Assembly (NCBI GenBank): GCA_902806085.1 | Contig: CADCVH010000130.1 | Location: 1-58,459, forward strand | Direction: 5' to 3' | Origin: an uncultured Rubrobacteraceae bacterium | GTDB taxonomy: Bacteria; Actinomycetota; Rubrobacteria; Rubrobacterales; Rubrobacteraceae | DNA length: 58,459 bases | Shown: one piece after another, positions 8,689 through 17,759 of the stretch | Layout: each line of letters begins with the position of its first letter | How positions within the stretch are numbered: position 1 is the first letter of the stretch | Program-made: the position numbers and the translations under genes | Notes under the pieces: generated by a model | Told to the model about the DNA's origin: nothing | Database searches by the model: none | Seen by the model: the letters and a program-made list of their open reading frames with translations, nothing else

Positions 8689-10537
8689 GCCGGCAGACGG
8701 TCGGATAGCCCTCACCATCGGGACGGCCGGGCACGTGGACCACGGCAAGACGACGCTCGTCCGGCGCATGACCGGCACGGACACGGACCGTTTGGAGGAG
8801 GAGCACCGGCGCGGCATCTCCATAGTCCCGGGCTACGCCGAGCTCGTGCTGCCGGGCGGGCGCCGGGCGAGCCTGGTGGACGTGCCGGGCCACGAGCGGT
8901 TCGTCAAGAACATGGTCTCCGGGGCGACCGGGGTGGACGCCTTCCTGCTCGTGGTCGCCGCCGACGACGGGGTCATGCCCCAGACCCGCGAGCACCTCGA
9001 CGTGCTTCGGGTGCTCGGCGTGGATCGGGGGGTCGTGGCGCTCACCAAGACCGACGCCGTGGACGCCGAGACGGCCGAGCTCGCCAACCTGGATGCCGAG
9101 GAACTTCTGGAATCCGCCGGGGTCTCCGCCCCCATAATCCCGGTCAGCGGCCGGACCGGCGAAGGCGTGGACGACCTGCTCCGGGCCCTCGACGGCCTCG
9201 CCGCGCAGGGTCACGAGGAGCAGGCGGGTGACCGGCTCGCGCGGCTGCCGGTGGACCGGGCCTTCGTGCTGAAGGGGATCGGGGTCGTCGCGACGGGGAC
9301 GCTCTGGAGCGGGGAGATCCGGGCCGGCGACACCCTCCACACCTCCCGCGGCCACCGCCCCCGCGTGCGTAGCATCCAGAACCACGGCCACCCGGCGTCC
9401 GTTGCATATCCCGGGGCGCGGACGGCCCTGGACCTGACGAGCATCGACGCCTCGCAGATAGAGACGGGGGACGTCTTGCTCTCCCGGCCCGTGGCCGAGA
9501 GCCGGGCCTTCGACGCCCGCCTCAGGCTCCTCGAAGGTGCGCGACCGCTCGCCCACGGCGTCAGGGTGCGGCTGCACCACGGCACCCGGGCGACGAACGC
9601 CAGGGTCCGCCTCTCCGGCTCGGAGGAGTTGCGGCCCGGCGAGAGCGCTTTCGCCCGCCTCCGGCCCGAGGAACCCCTGGTCGTGCTCCCCGGCGACCGC
9701 TTCGTTCTTCGCTCGATGGCGCCGCAGGTGACCATAGGCGGCGGCACGGTCCTCGACCCGGCGCCGTCCGGGCGCCGTCCCGAACCGGATTGGCTGGAAG
9801 CCCTGGAGGGCGGCGACGTGTACCGGACGATCCCCCAGGTCCTCGCCCGACACCCGGACGCGGGCATGACCGCGGACGAGCTCGCGCTCGCCGTGGCCGT
9901 CCCCCCGGAACAGGTGCGGGAGATCTCGGACCGCGTGCCGGAGGTCGCAAAGGTGGGCGACCTCTACGCCTCCGCGGAGGCCGTTCGCGCGGCGAAAGAC
10001 CGGCTGCTCGCGGCCCTGCGCTCGCGGTCCGAAGATCGCCCCGAGACGCCGGAGATCAACGTCGCCGAGGCCCGTTCGGCGACGGGGTTGCGGACGCCCC
10101 TCGCCGACGCCCTGCTCGACGAGCTCGCGGGCTCGGAGGTCCGAATAACCGGGACCGGCGTGGGGTTGCCGGACACCGGAGAAATCCCGGCGGAGATGGA
10201 AGAAGGGGCGCGCGCGTTGCTGGCGGAGCTCGATGCTTCCGGTGCGGAGCCGGTGGCGCCGGAGCCCACTCCGGCGCTGCGGCTGCTGCTCAAGAGGGAC
10301 GAGGCCGTCGAGCTCGGGGGAGGGCTCGTCGCCTCCCGCGGGGCGGCCGATCGTATCCTGGAGGAGATAAAGGCCGCGTGCCGGGAGGAGGGGGAGATCT
10401 CGCTCTCCGGCCTGCGCGACCGCCTCGGCACGAGCCGCAAGTACGCCCAGGCCTGGCTGGAGTTCTCCGACGCCTCGGGGGTCACCAGCCGCACCGGCGA
10501 CGTCCGTGTCCTCACCCGCCGCCACCGCCGGTCTTGA
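8681..10537 (+). CDS. selB: Selenocysteine-specific translation elongation factor
   Basis: SelB brings Sec-tRNA to the ribosome at UGA codons marked by a SECIS hairpin. The N-terminal GTPase shows G1 [10 protein letters not shown], the effector motif RGISI, G3 DVPGHE and G4 TKTD. EF-Tu-like beta domains follow, and then C-terminal winged-helix repeats (about residues 430-618), ending in a typical last winged helix ([16 protein letters not shown]). The start is TTG 8681, five bases after GAGGGG and overlapping the selA stop. The complete winged-helix region implies SECIS-dependent decoding. Confidence 0.96.
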   Translation: MGEPADGRIALTIGTAGHVDHGKTTLVRRMTGTDTDRLEEEHRRGISIVPGYAELVLPGGRRASLVDVPGHERFVKNMVSGATGVDAFLLVVAADDGVMPQTREHLDVLRVLGVDRGVVALTKTDAVDAETAELANLDAEELLESAGVSAPIIPVSGRTGEGVDDLLRALDGLAAQGHEEQAGDRLARLPVDRAFVLKGIGVVATGTLWSGEIRAGDTLHTSRGHRPRVRSIQNHGHPASVAYPGARTALDLTSIDASQIETGDVLLSRPVAESRAFDARLRLLEGARPLAHGVRVRLHHGTRATNARVRLSGSEELRPGESAFARLRPEEPLVVLPGDRFVLRSMAPQVTIGGGTVLDPAPSGRRPEPDWLEALEGGDVYRTIPQVLARHPDAGMTADELALAVAVPPEQVREISDRVPEVAKVGDLYASAEAVRAAKDRLLAALRSRSEDRPETPEINVAEARSATGLRTPLADALLDELAGSEVRITGTGVGLPDTGEIPAEMEEGARALLAELDASGAEPVAPEPTPALRLLLKRDEAVELGGGLVASRGAADRILEEIKAACREEGEISLSGLRDRLGTSRKYAQAWLEFSDASGVTSRTGDVRVLTRRHRRS

Positions 10538-10594
10538 TGCGACGGTCGGTCCTTCCGTGCACGGAATCTCGAAAAGCGACGGGAGGCGGATGAG

Positions 10595-11098
10595 ATGCAG
10601 ATGATCCGCGACGGTTCGAGGGGAACCTTCGACCTCGATGAGTTCCTCTCCCGACCCCTGTTCGCGCACCTCGCCACCGCCTCCGAACACGGCCCTCGCG
10701 AGTCTCCGGTCTGGTTCTCGTGGGAAGAGGGGGCGTTCTGGATCATGGGCGACGGCGGAGACGCCTTCCCGAAGAGGGTCGAAGAGGAGCCGCGGTGCGC
10801 CGTAGGGATAGTGGACTTCGACCCGAACACGGGGCTCGTTCGGCACGCCGGGTTTCGCGGCCGGGCCACCGTAAGGCCCTACGACCGTGACCGCGTAGGG
10901 CGCCTCTTCTCGCGCTACCTCGGGGGCGAGAAGGCCGGATGGGACGACGAGTTCCATGACGCCCTCGACGACACAAGCCTGGTGTTCGTGCGCTTCGAGC
11001 CGGAGACCGTGGTTGTGCGGGATCAATCCTACAAGGTGACGTCGCGCCCAACGTCGGCGGATACGGACCGTTCGAGTAAAAAGCAACCCGGAAACTAG
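10595..11098 (+). CDS. Pyridoxamine 5'-phosphate oxidase-family protein
   Basis: A 167-residue split-barrel flavin/F420-binding fold protein. The N-terminal FLSRPLFAHLATASEHGPRESPVWFSWEEGAFWI is typical of the PPOx-like oxidoreductases common in actinobacteria, followed by strands VGIVDF and GFRGRATVRPYD. The cofactor (FMN, F420 or heme) cannot be decided. The start at 10595 has GGGAGG upstream; an ATG two codons later is possible. It lies between selB and the tRNA-Sec gene, but I see no sequence reason to link it to selenium metabolism. Confidence 0.85.
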   Translation: MQMIRDGSRGTFDLDEFLSRPLFAHLATASEHGPRESPVWFSWEEGAFWIMGDGGDAFPKRVEEEPRCAVGIVDFDPNTGLVRHAGFRGRATVRPYDRDRVGRLFSRYLGGEKAGWDDEFHDALDDTSLVFVRFEPETVVVRDQSYKVTSRPTSADTDRSSKKQPGN

Positions 11099-11158
11099 AC
11101 GGTGGAGGGCAACATTATCGGATCGAGTAGTATTAAACTCGGAAGGGCGAGACGCCTC

Positions 11159-11247
11159 GGAATGCGAGGGCCTGGTGGCCCGGCCGGTCTTCAAAACCGG
11201 TTTGCGGTCGCGGAGCGGCCGTGGCGGTTCGATTCCCCCGCATTCCG
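11159..11247 (+). tRNA. selC: tRNA-Sec (anticodon TCA)
   Basis: Selenocysteine tRNA with an 8-bp acceptor stem (GGAATGCG with CGCATTCC). The D stem is GGGCC/GGCCC with a 4-base loop, the anticodon stem CCGGT/ACCGG, and the anticodon TCA is at 11191-11193. A long variable arm follows (GCGGTCGC/GCGGCCGT, 8 pairs including two G-U), then a TTCGATT T-loop. The discriminator is G and CCA is not encoded. The T stem reads GGCGG against CCCCC, leaving a C-C opposition in the middle, which is unusual. Neighbouring selA and selB support the call. Confidence 0.95.
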
Positions 11248-11260
11248 CGATCGGAGGCTC

Positions 11261-11412
11261 TAAGGTTTTGAGGTTTTAAGGCACAAGGTGTTGCGGAAAA
11301 TCCCGGAACCGACGACCCGCCAATGCGGCAGGTGTACCGCTGTGGCTCGCGGACGCGGGCACGGAGAAGCCCCCGCCTACCACCCCTCAAAACCTAGAAC
11401 CTCAAAACCTTA
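11261..11412. repeat. 14-bp perfect inverted repeat bracketing the moaC leader region
   Basis: TAAGGTTTTGAGGT (11261-11274) is perfectly complementary to ACCTCAAAACCTTA (11399-11412). A partial extra copy of the right arm (CCTCAAAACCT) lies at 11385-11395. The 124-base interior shows no convincing gene. These AT-rich strings contrast with the surrounding GC-rich DNA. The repeat ends about 15 bases before the moaC ribosome-binding site. Confidence 0.55.
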
Positions 11413-11437
11413 AAGCCTACAAACCGGAGGTTTCGCG

Positions 11438-11893
11438 ATGACCTTTTCCCACATCGACAAAGAAGGGGCGGCCCGCATGGTGGACGTTGGCGAGAAGGCC
11501 GTCGTGCGGCGGACCGCCGTTGCGGCCGGGTTCGTCGGGATGTCGCCGGAGACGGTCGGGCTTTTGCGGGAGAAGGCCCTGCCGAAGGGAGACGTGCTCA
11601 ACACGGCCAGGATCGCGGGGGTCATGGCGGCAAAGAAGACCCCGGAGCTGATACCGCTGTGCCACGGGCTGGACCTGACCTCGGTGGACGTGGAGTTCGA
11701 GGTGGGGGAGGACCGGGTCGGGATCGTCGCGACGGCCCGCGCGAGCGACCGGACGGGGGTCGAGATGGAGGCGCTCACCGCGGTAGGCGTCGCCGCCCTC
11801 ACCGTCTACGACATGTGCAAGGCGGTCGACAAGAACATGGCCATCGAGGGGATCAGGCTCGTCGAGAAGACGAAGGAGACGGCCCCGTCGTGA
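11438..11893 (+). CDS. moaC: Cyclic pyranopterin monophosphate synthase
   Basis: MoaC catalyses the second half of the first step of molybdenum cofactor synthesis, turning the MoaA product into cyclic pyranopterin monophosphate. Conserved blocks are visible: [36 protein letters not shown], and the C-terminal [13 protein letters not shown] followed by IRLVEKTKE. Length (151 residues) is standard. A perfect GGAGGT stands just before ATG 11438. No other moa genes are adjacent. Molybdenum cofactor and selenocysteine are often both needed by formate dehydrogenases, so closeness to selABC is suggestive but not proof of a link. Confidence 0.96.
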   Translation: MTFSHIDKEGAARMVDVGEKAVVRRTAVAAGFVGMSPETVGLLREKALPKGDVLNTARIAGVMAAKKTPELIPLCHGLDLTSVDVEFEVGEDRVGIVATARASDRTGVEMEALTAVGVAALTVYDMCKAVDKNMAIEGIRLVEKTKETAPS

Positions 11894-12014
11894 AGGCTTA
11901 CACCGCGCCTCAAAACGTCGTATGACACACTTTGATCCACGATGATGGCGGTGGGCCGGCTATGCTAGACTTCCGGCCTGATCCACCGCCCGACAGTTAG
12001 GTCAGGAGACGAGA

Positions 12015-12575
12015 ATCGGGGTCGAAAACGCGGTCCTTTATCCTCTTTTCATGGACGTCTTCGAGAAGCGCTGCGTGGTCGTGGGCGGCGGCGGGGTCGC
12101 CGCCCGGAAGGCGCGCGGGTTGCTGGAATCGGGGGCCAGGGTCGTCGTGATCTCGCCCGAGGTCAGGCCCGAGATCCTGGACATGGACGTGGAGGTCCAC
12201 GACCGGCCTTACGCGCCTGGCGACCTGGCGGGGGCCTACCTCGCGTTCGCGGCGACGGACTCGCGCGAGGTCAACGCCGCGGTGACGCGCGAGGCGCGGG
12301 AGGCCGGCGTGCCGATCAACGTGGCGGACAGGCCGGCCGAGGGCAACTTCGCCCTGCCGTCGGTGCTGCGCCGGGGCGGGATGCAGGTCGCGGTATCGAC
12401 CGGCGGCGCCTCGCCGACGCTGGCGCGCAGGGTGCGGGACGGGCTAGAGGCGTCGTTCGCGCCGGAGTGGGCCGGGATCGTCGAGAGGTACGGGGCGGCC
12501 CGGCGGGCCGGGGCCGTGCCGGACGCGGGGCTGGAGGGGGAGGTGGTTCGGTGCTTATCGCGGTTGCGGGGATGA
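12015..12575 (+). CDS. Precorrin-2 dehydrogenase / sirohydrochlorin ferrochelatase-like (CysG N-domain)
   Basis: NAD-dependent oxidation of precorrin-2 on the way to siroheme (CysG-N/Met8p family). The Rossmann motif VVGGGGVAARKARGLLESGA and the later FAATDSREVN and NVADRP blocks are clear. The first canonical start is ATG 12051, but the conserved strand before the Rossmann motif (AVLYPLFMDVFEKR) begins upstream. No ATG, GTG or TTG occurs between the in-frame stop at 11979 and 12051. An in-frame ATC at 12015 with AGGAGA five bases upstream is the best candidate start. hemA starts inside its last 25 bases. The separate methyltransferase function is supplied by the cobA-hemD fusion downstream. 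Confidence 0.85.
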   Translation: MGVENAVLYPLFMDVFEKRCVVVGGGGVAARKARGLLESGARVVVISPEVRPEILDMDVEVHDRPYAPGDLAGAYLAFAATDSREVNAAVTREAREAGVPINVADRPAEGNFALPSVLRRGGMQVAVSTGGASPTLARRVRDGLEASFAPEWAGIVERYGAARRAGAVPDAGLEGEVVRCLSRLRG

Positions 12576-13849
12576 GCCATCGCTCCGCCCCGGTAGAGGT
12601 GCGCGAGAGGGTCGCCTTCCCGCCTTGCGCCGGGAGGCCTTTCCTGAGGCGGCTCATCGAGGATGGGGTGGTTTCTGAAGCCGTCCTGCTCTCGACGTGC
12701 AACCGGACGGAGGTGTACGTCGTCGTGGAGGACGAGGGGGCGCGCTCCAAACTCCTGGATCTCCTCGCGGAAGACCGTGGCGTGGACCGGGCCTCGCTCG
12801 AGGAGGACACGTACTGGTTCACCGACGACGAGGCGGCGCGGCACCTCTACCGGGTGGCGTCCTCGTTGGACTCGATGGTCGTGGGGGAGGCCCAGATCCT
12901 GGGCCAGGTCCGCGAGGCGTACAGGGCCGCCACCGAAGAGCGTTGCACCGGACCCGTGCTCAACCGGCTCTTCCACACCTCCCTGCGGGTCGGTAAGAGC
13001 GTTCGCACGGAGACGGGGGTCGGCGACAGCTCCCTCTCCGTCCCCCACGTGGCCGTAAAGCTGGCCGAGGGGGTCTTCGGGAAGTTGCGGGGCAGGCGCG
13101 CGCTGGTCGTGGGCGCCGGGGAGATGAGCGAGCTCGTCGTCAAGCAGCTGAAGGACCGGGGGGTCTCGGACCTCAGGATCGCCAACCGCACGCCGGAGAG
13201 GGCGCACCGGCTCGCCGGGCGGGTCGGGGGATTGGCGGTGGGCTTCGAGGAGCTGCCGGCCGAGCTGTCGCTGGCGGACGTGGTGGTGAGCTCGACGGGG
13301 TCGGGGGAGTGGGTGATCGGCCGGGAGATGGTGGCCGGGGCCCTGGAGGGCAGGACGGACCCCATCTTCTTCGTGGACATCGCGGTGCCAAGAGACGTGG
13401 ACCCGACGGTCCAGGCGCTGGAGCGGACGTTCGTCTACGACATCGACGATCTGCAGGCCGTGGTCGAGCGCAACGCCGACGGGCGGCGGGAGGCGGCGGA
13501 GGCCGGCGAGGCCATGATCGGGCCCGCCGTCGAGGAGTTTATGGGTTGGATCAGCTCCCTCCACGCCGTCCCGGTCATCAAGGAGCTCAGGGACGGCGCC
13601 GAGAGGATCCGGCGCCACGAGCTCTCGCGCGCCCTGAAGCGGATGGACCTCTCCCCGGGCGAGGCCGAGGCCGTCGAGCGCATGAGCCACTCCCTCGTGA
13701 ACAAGCTCCTGCACGGCCCGATCTCCGAGATAAAGGCCCTCGCGGAGGCCGGGCACCCCCTCGGAAACGCCGAGGTGCGGCGCAGGCTCCTTGCGCTGGA
13801 GGGGCTTGAGGTAGAGCTGCACCGCTCCGGCCCCAAGACCTCCCCGTGA
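12551..13849 (+). CDS. hemA: Glutamyl-tRNA reductase
   Basis: First committed step of C5-pathway tetrapyrrole synthesis: NADPH-dependent reduction of glutamyl-tRNA to glutamate-1-semialdehyde. The N-terminal MLIAVAGMSHRSAPVEVRE and the catalytic Cys50 in LLSTCNRTEVY are present. GEAQILGQVREAY follows, then the NADPH domain (ALVVGAGEMSELVVKQL) and the C-terminal dimerisation helices. GTG 12551 is chosen over the longer frame because it follows GGGGGAGG and gives the family N-terminus. It overlaps both neighbours, so the cluster is one operon. Confidence 0.96.
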   Translation: MLIAVAGMSHRSAPVEVRERVAFPPCAGRPFLRRLIEDGVVSEAVLLSTCNRTEVYVVVEDEGARSKLLDLLAEDRGVDRASLEEDTYWFTDDEAARHLYRVASSLDSMVVGEAQILGQVREAYRAATEERCTGPVLNRLFHTSLRVGKSVRTETGVGDSSLSVPHVAVKLAEGVFGKLRGRRALVVGAGEMSELVVKQLKDRGVSDLRIANRTPERAHRLAGRVGGLAVGFEELPAELSLADVVVSSTGSGEWVIGREMVAGALEGRTDPIFFVDIAVPRDVDPTVQALERTFVYDIDDLQAVVERNADGRREAAEAGEAMIGPAVEEFMGWISSLHAVPVIKELRDGAERIRRHELSRALKRMDLSPGEAEAVERMSHSLVNKLLHGPISEIKALAEAGHPLGNAEVRRRLLALEGLEVELHRSGPKTSP

Positions 13850-14778
13850 GCCCCGCCGGTACCCTCGTACTCGGCACCCGCGGCTCCAGGCTCGCCCTGA
13901 CCCAATCGGAGACCTGCGCCGAAAAGCTGCGCGCGCGGGGCCTTCGGGTCGAGGTTCGCGTCGTCCGCACCACCAGCGACCACCGCCCGGAGACGCCGCT
14001 CTCCGTCATAGACCGGCGGGACGTCTTTACCCGCCAGCTCGACGAGGCCCTCCTCGCGGGCGAGATAGACCTCGCCGTCCACTCCCTCAAGGACGTGCCG
14101 ACGGAGCTTCCCGATGGCATAGTCCTCGCGGCGATCTCCGGGCGCCACGATCCCTCCGACGCCCTCATCTCGGAGGCGGGCTGGGACGTGGACGGCCTGC
14201 CGGGCGGCTCCACCGTGGCGACGGGCAGCCTCAGGCGCCGGGCGCAGCTCCTTCACCGCCGGCCGGACCTGAACATCGTCGAGATCCGCGGCAACGTCGA
14301 GACCAGGGTGCGCAAGATGCGCGACGGCGACGCCGACGCGATAGTCCTCGCCCGCGCCGGCCTCGAACGCCTCGGCCTGACCGCACAGGTGCCGCACGCC
14401 GTCCTCTCGCCGAACGTGATGCTCCCGGCCGTGGGCCAGGGCTTCCTGGTCGCCGCGGCCCTCGTAGACCACCCCTTGCGGGAGGACATCCGCGGGGCCC
14501 TCAACGACGAGGCGGGAGAGAGGTCCGCCCTCACGGAGCGCGCGATGCTGCGGACGCTCGAGGGCGGGTGCCGCGTGCCCGTCGGCGCCCTGGCTCTGGT
14601 TCGGAGAGAGGAGGTCCGGCTCAGGGGCCTCGTGGCCTCCCCCGATGGGGCCTTGATGTACGAGGGCGAGGCGGCGGGGCGGGAGCCCGACGAGGTCGGG
14701 GGGCGTCTGGCGCGGGAGCTGCTAGATCAGGGGGCCGGGATCGTGCTCGGGGAGATCCGGGAGGTGAGGAGCTCGTGA
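13846..14778 (+). CDS. hemC: Porphobilinogen deaminase (hydroxymethylbilane synthase)
   Basis: Polymerises four porphobilinogens into hydroxymethylbilane. Hallmarks are LGTRGSRLALTQ at the N-terminus, HSLKDVPTELPDG, ATGSLRRRAQL, EIRGNVETRVRK, and LEGGCRVPVGALA carrying the cysteine that binds the dipyrromethane cofactor. Length (310 residues) is typical. GTG 13846 overlaps the hemA stop by four bases (GTGA), and the stop codon overlaps the next gene in the same way. Confidence 0.96.
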   Translation: MSPAGTLVLGTRGSRLALTQSETCAEKLRARGLRVEVRVVRTTSDHRPETPLSVIDRRDVFTRQLDEALLAGEIDLAVHSLKDVPTELPDGIVLAAISGRHDPSDALISEAGWDVDGLPGGSTVATGSLRRRAQLLHRRPDLNIVEIRGNVETRVRKMRDGDADAIVLARAGLERLGLTAQVPHAVLSPNVMLPAVGQGFLVAAALVDHPLREDIRGALNDEAGERSALTERAMLRTLEGGCRVPVGALALVRREEVRLRGLVASPDGALMYEGEAAGREPDEVGGRLARELLDQGAGIVLGEIREVRSS

Positions 14779-16313
14779 TCTACCTCGTGGGCTCCGGCCC
14801 GGGGGATCCCGGCCTCTTCACCGTCAAGGGCGTCCGGTGCATGGAGCGGGCCGACGCCGTCGTCTACGACCGCCTCGCCCCGGAGGCGTTGCTCTCCTAC
14901 GCGAAGCCCGGCGCTGAGATGATCTACGTCGGCAAGAGGCCCGGCGACGACCAGGCGATGAAGCAGGACGAGATCAACAGGACGCTGGTGGACCTCGGCC
15001 GCGCCGGGAAGACGGCGGTCCGCCTCAAGGGCGGCGACCCGTACATCTTCGGCCGGGGCGGCGAGGAGGCCCTTGAGCTTATCGAAGCGGGCATCCCCTT
15101 CGAGGTGGTCCCTGGTGTTACGAGCGGGGTGGCGGCCCCGGCCTACGCCGGCATCCCGGTGACGCACCGCAACGTCTCCACGAGCGTCGCGTTTATCACC
15201 GGGCACGAGGACCCGACCAAGGGCCGCTCGGACGTGGACTGGCAGGGGATCGCCAACGGCGCGGACACGCTGGTCCTCTACATGGGCGTGGGCCGCCTGC
15301 GCGAGATCTCCTCCGAGCTTCTCGCCGCCGGCAGGGGCCCCGAGACGCCCGTGGCCGTCGTGAGGTGGGGCACCCTCCCGGAGCAACGAACCGTCACCGG
15401 CACGCTCGAAAACATCGCCGAACGGGTCGCCGAGGCGAAGCTCAAACCGCCCGCCATCACGGTCGTCGGCGGCGTGGTCGACCTGCGGGAGGCCGGCCTC
15501 GGATGGTACGAAAAGCGCCCGCTCTTCGGGCGGCGCGTCGTGGTCACCCGGGCGCGGGCGCAGGCCGGGGAACTCTCGGCGCAGCTCGAAGGTCTCGGGG
15601 CCCAGGTGCGCGAGTTTCCGACCATCGAGGTGAAGCCGCCGGGGGACTTCGGGCCGCTCGACGGGGCGATACTGAGCCTCGACTACTTCGACTGGCTGGT
15701 GTTCACGAGCGTGAACGGCGTCGAGGCCTTCGTGGACCGCCTCCGCCACCACGGCCTCGACCTGCGGGCCGTCCCGCGCGGGGCGAAGGTCGCGGCCATC
15801 GGTCCGGCGACGGCGGAGGCGCTCGGGGCGGTCGGGCTGCGGGTGGACGTGATGCCGCAGGAGTTCCGGGCTGAGGCCCTGATCGAGGCGATAGAGGACG
15901 ATTCGCTGTCCGGCAAGCGCATTCTGATCCCCCGCGCGAAGGTGGCGCGCGAGATCCTGCCCGACAAGCTGCGCGAGGCCGGCGCGGAGGTCGTCGTGCC
16001 GCCCGCCTACGAGACGGTACCCTCTTCCGAAGGCGGGGAGGCGCTCGTCCGCGAGCTCGAAGCGGGAGGGATCGACTGCGTGACCTTCACCGCAAGCTCC
16101 ACCGTGGACAACTTCGTAACCGCCTTCGGTCCTGAGGGGTCGGCCCGACTCCTCGCCGGGACGCGGGTCGTCTGCATCGGCCCGGTCACGGCCGACACCG
16201 CCCGCGGCCACGGCCTCCGGGTCGACGCCGTGGCGGGCGAGTACACCATCCCGGGCCTGATCGGGGCGGTCGTCGACCTCTTCGCCACCGAGCCCGTCAG
16301 GGACGCGAGGTAA
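14775..16313 (+). CDS. Fused uroporphyrinogen-III C-methyltransferase and uroporphyrinogen-III synthase (CobA-HemD)
   Basis: Two-domain enzyme of 512 residues. Residues ~1-245 are the SAM-dependent methyltransferase that makes precorrin-2 for siroheme/cobalamin (VGSGPGDPGLFT, VYDRL, RLKGGDPYIFGRGGEE, VVPGVTSG, YMGVGRL). Residues ~255-512 are uroporphyrinogen-III synthase (RRVVVTRARAQAGELS, FTSVNGVEAF, AAIGPATAEAL, FTASSTVDNF, CIGPVTADTARGHGLRV). GTG 14775 overlaps the hemC stop. The fusion places the branch point between heme and siroheme in one polypeptide; such cobA-hemD fusions are known in several Gram-positive lineages. Confidence 0.95.
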   Translation: MIYLVGSGPGDPGLFTVKGVRCMERADAVVYDRLAPEALLSYAKPGAEMIYVGKRPGDDQAMKQDEINRTLVDLGRAGKTAVRLKGGDPYIFGRGGEEALELIEAGIPFEVVPGVTSGVAAPAYAGIPVTHRNVSTSVAFITGHEDPTKGRSDVDWQGIANGADTLVLYMGVGRLREISSELLAAGRGPETPVAVVRWGTLPEQRTVTGTLENIAERVAEAKLKPPAITVVGGVVDLREAGLGWYEKRPLFGRRVVVTRARAQAGELSAQLEGLGAQVREFPTIEVKPPGDFGPLDGAILSLDYFDWLVFTSVNGVEAFVDRLRHHGLDLRAVPRGAKVAAIGPATAEALGAVGLRVDVMPQEFRAEALIEAIEDDSLSGKRILIPRAKVAREILPDKLREAGAEVVVPPAYETVPSSEGGEALVRELEAGGIDCVTFTASSTVDNFVTAFGPEGSARLLAGTRVVCIGPVTADTARGHGLRVDAVAGEYTIPGLIGAVVDLFATEPVRDAR

Positions 16314-16384
16314 GGGAGGCGCCCCGCAAGACGGGCGTCCCGCTGCAAGGACTGGCCTCGACCGTCGGCTGGATAAGCCTCGGG

Positions 16385-16765
16385 ATGGGGCTCTCCCTTA
16401 CGCTCGCGCCGCTCAGGAGCGCCGCGTTTCTCGGGTGGGGGGACCGGGAGGGGCTGGCGCGCATCATCGGCGCTCGCGACCTGGCCGTCGGCACGGGGCT
16501 GTTACTGGACCGGCGCCGGTCCCGGTGGATGTCGGCGCGGGCGCTCTTGAACGCGGTACTCGCCGCAACCTACGCCCTGGCCCTGGCGGAGAAGCCGCGG
16601 CAAACCCGCGCCCGTGGAGGGCCGATCGCGATGATCTGCCTGACCGTCTTCGATCACTCCCTATCCCGGCGTCTTCGGGGGTCCGAACGGGGGTCGAAAC
16701 CCCGTAACGCGTCGGCGGTATCCTTAGGGTGGAAGGCCCGTTTACGCGACAAGGAGACCCGTTAG
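16385..16765 (+). CDS. Small hypothetical membrane protein
   Basis: A 126-residue frame between cobA-hemD and hemB. The first two thirds are hydrophobic with about three membrane segments (MGLSLTLAPLRSAAFLGW, IIGARDLAVGTGLLL, ALLNAVLAATYALALAE), resembling small DUF4267-like membrane proteins. The basic C-terminal third is less convincing and the true end may differ. The open frame extends upstream of ATG 16385 (WISLGMGLSL), so the start is uncertain. No known role in heme synthesis. Confidence 0.5.
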   Translation: MGLSLTLAPLRSAAFLGWGDREGLARIIGARDLAVGTGLLLDRRRSRWMSARALLNAVLAATYALALAEKPRQTRARGGPIAMICLTVFDHSLSRRLRGSERGSKPRNASAVSLGWKARLRDKETR

Positions 16766-17743
16766 ATGGCATTCCCCACGCAAAGACCCCGCAGGACACG
16801 TCGCACCGCCGCGCTTCGCGGCCTGGTGCGCGAGACGCGGCTCTCGCCGCAGGACTTTATCTACCCGATGTTCGTGACGGTCGGGGAGGACGTGAAGAGC
16901 CCGGTGGGCTCGATGCCCGGCGTCTTCCAGCTCTCCATCAACCACGCCGTCGAGGAGGCGAGGCGCGCCCACGACCTCGGCATCCCCGGCGTCCTGCTCT
17001 TCGGCCTCCCGAGCGAGAAGGACGAGGCCGCCAGCGGCGCCTACGACCCCGAGGGCATCGTCCAGCTCGCAACCCGGGCCATAAAGGATGCCGTCCCCGA
17101 GCTCCTGGTCGTCACCGACGTCTGCCTGTGCGAGTACACGAGCCACGGCCACTGCGGGGTCGTGGAGAAGAACACGGGCCAGGTCCTCAACGACGTTAGC
17201 CTGGAGCTCATCTCCCGCACGGCGGCGAGCCACGCCGAGGCCGGGGCGGACATCGTCGCGCCGTCTGACATGATGGACGGCCGGGTCGCGGCCGTCAGGG
17301 CCGAGTTGGACAACGAGGGCTTCGAGAACACCCCGATCATGGCCTACACCGCCAAGTACGCCTCCGCCTTCTACGGCCCGTTCCGCGAGGCCGCCGACAG
17401 CGCCCCCCAGTTCGGGGACCGGCGCTCCTACCAGATGGACCCGGCGAACGCCCGCGAGGCCTTGCTTGAGGTAGATCTCGACGTGGAAGAGGGCGCGGAC
17501 GTGGTCATGGTCAAGCCCGCGCTACCGTACCTCGACGTCCTGCGCCGCGTGCGCGAGACGACGGACCTGCCGGTGGCCGCGTACAGCGTGAGCGGGGAGT
17601 ACGCCATGATCAAAGCCGCCGCCCAGAACGGCTGGCTGGACGAGAAGACGGCGGTCCTTGAAGCCCTGACGGGCATCAAGCGCGCCGGCGCCGACATCAT
17701 CGTCACGTACTTCGCCCCCGACGTGGCCCGCTGGATATCCTGA
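16766..17743 (+). CDS. hemB: Delta-aminolevulinic acid dehydratase (porphobilinogen synthase)
   Basis: Condenses two aminolevulinates to porphobilinogen. The cysteine cluster [15 protein letters not shown] shows the zinc-dependent version of the active site. The Schiff-base lysine regions are present ([16 protein letters not shown] and [13 protein letters not shown]), as is the C-terminal [13 protein letters not shown]. Length (325 residues) is standard. ATG 16766 follows AAGGAG by about ten bases. It continues the tetrapyrrole operon. Confidence 0.96.
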   Translation: MAFPTQRPRRTRRTAALRGLVRETRLSPQDFIYPMFVTVGEDVKSPVGSMPGVFQLSINHAVEEARRAHDLGIPGVLLFGLPSEKDEAASGAYDPEGIVQLATRAIKDAVPELLVVTDVCLCEYTSHGHCGVVEKNTGQVLNDVSLELISRTAASHAEAGADIVAPSDMMDGRVAAVRAELDNEGFENTPIMAYTAKYASAFYGPFREAADSAPQFGDRRSYQMDPANAREALLEVDLDVEEGADVVMVKPALPYLDVLRRVRETTDLPVAAYSVSGEYAMIKAAAQNGWLDEKTAVLEALTGIKRAGADIIVTYFAPDVARWIS

Positions 17744-17759
17744 CGATCACGGGCGCACG

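Noticed and set aside
8213..11194. Very long minus-strand open frame opposite selA/selB
   Set aside because: A typical GC-rich shadow: the plus strand encodes clear SelA, SelB and PPOx proteins, and the minus product has no recognisable domain.
11133..11390. Minus-strand frame across the tRNA-Sec and moaC leader
   Set aside because: It covers the tRNA gene and an inverted repeat, with no ribosome site and arginine-rich out-of-frame composition.
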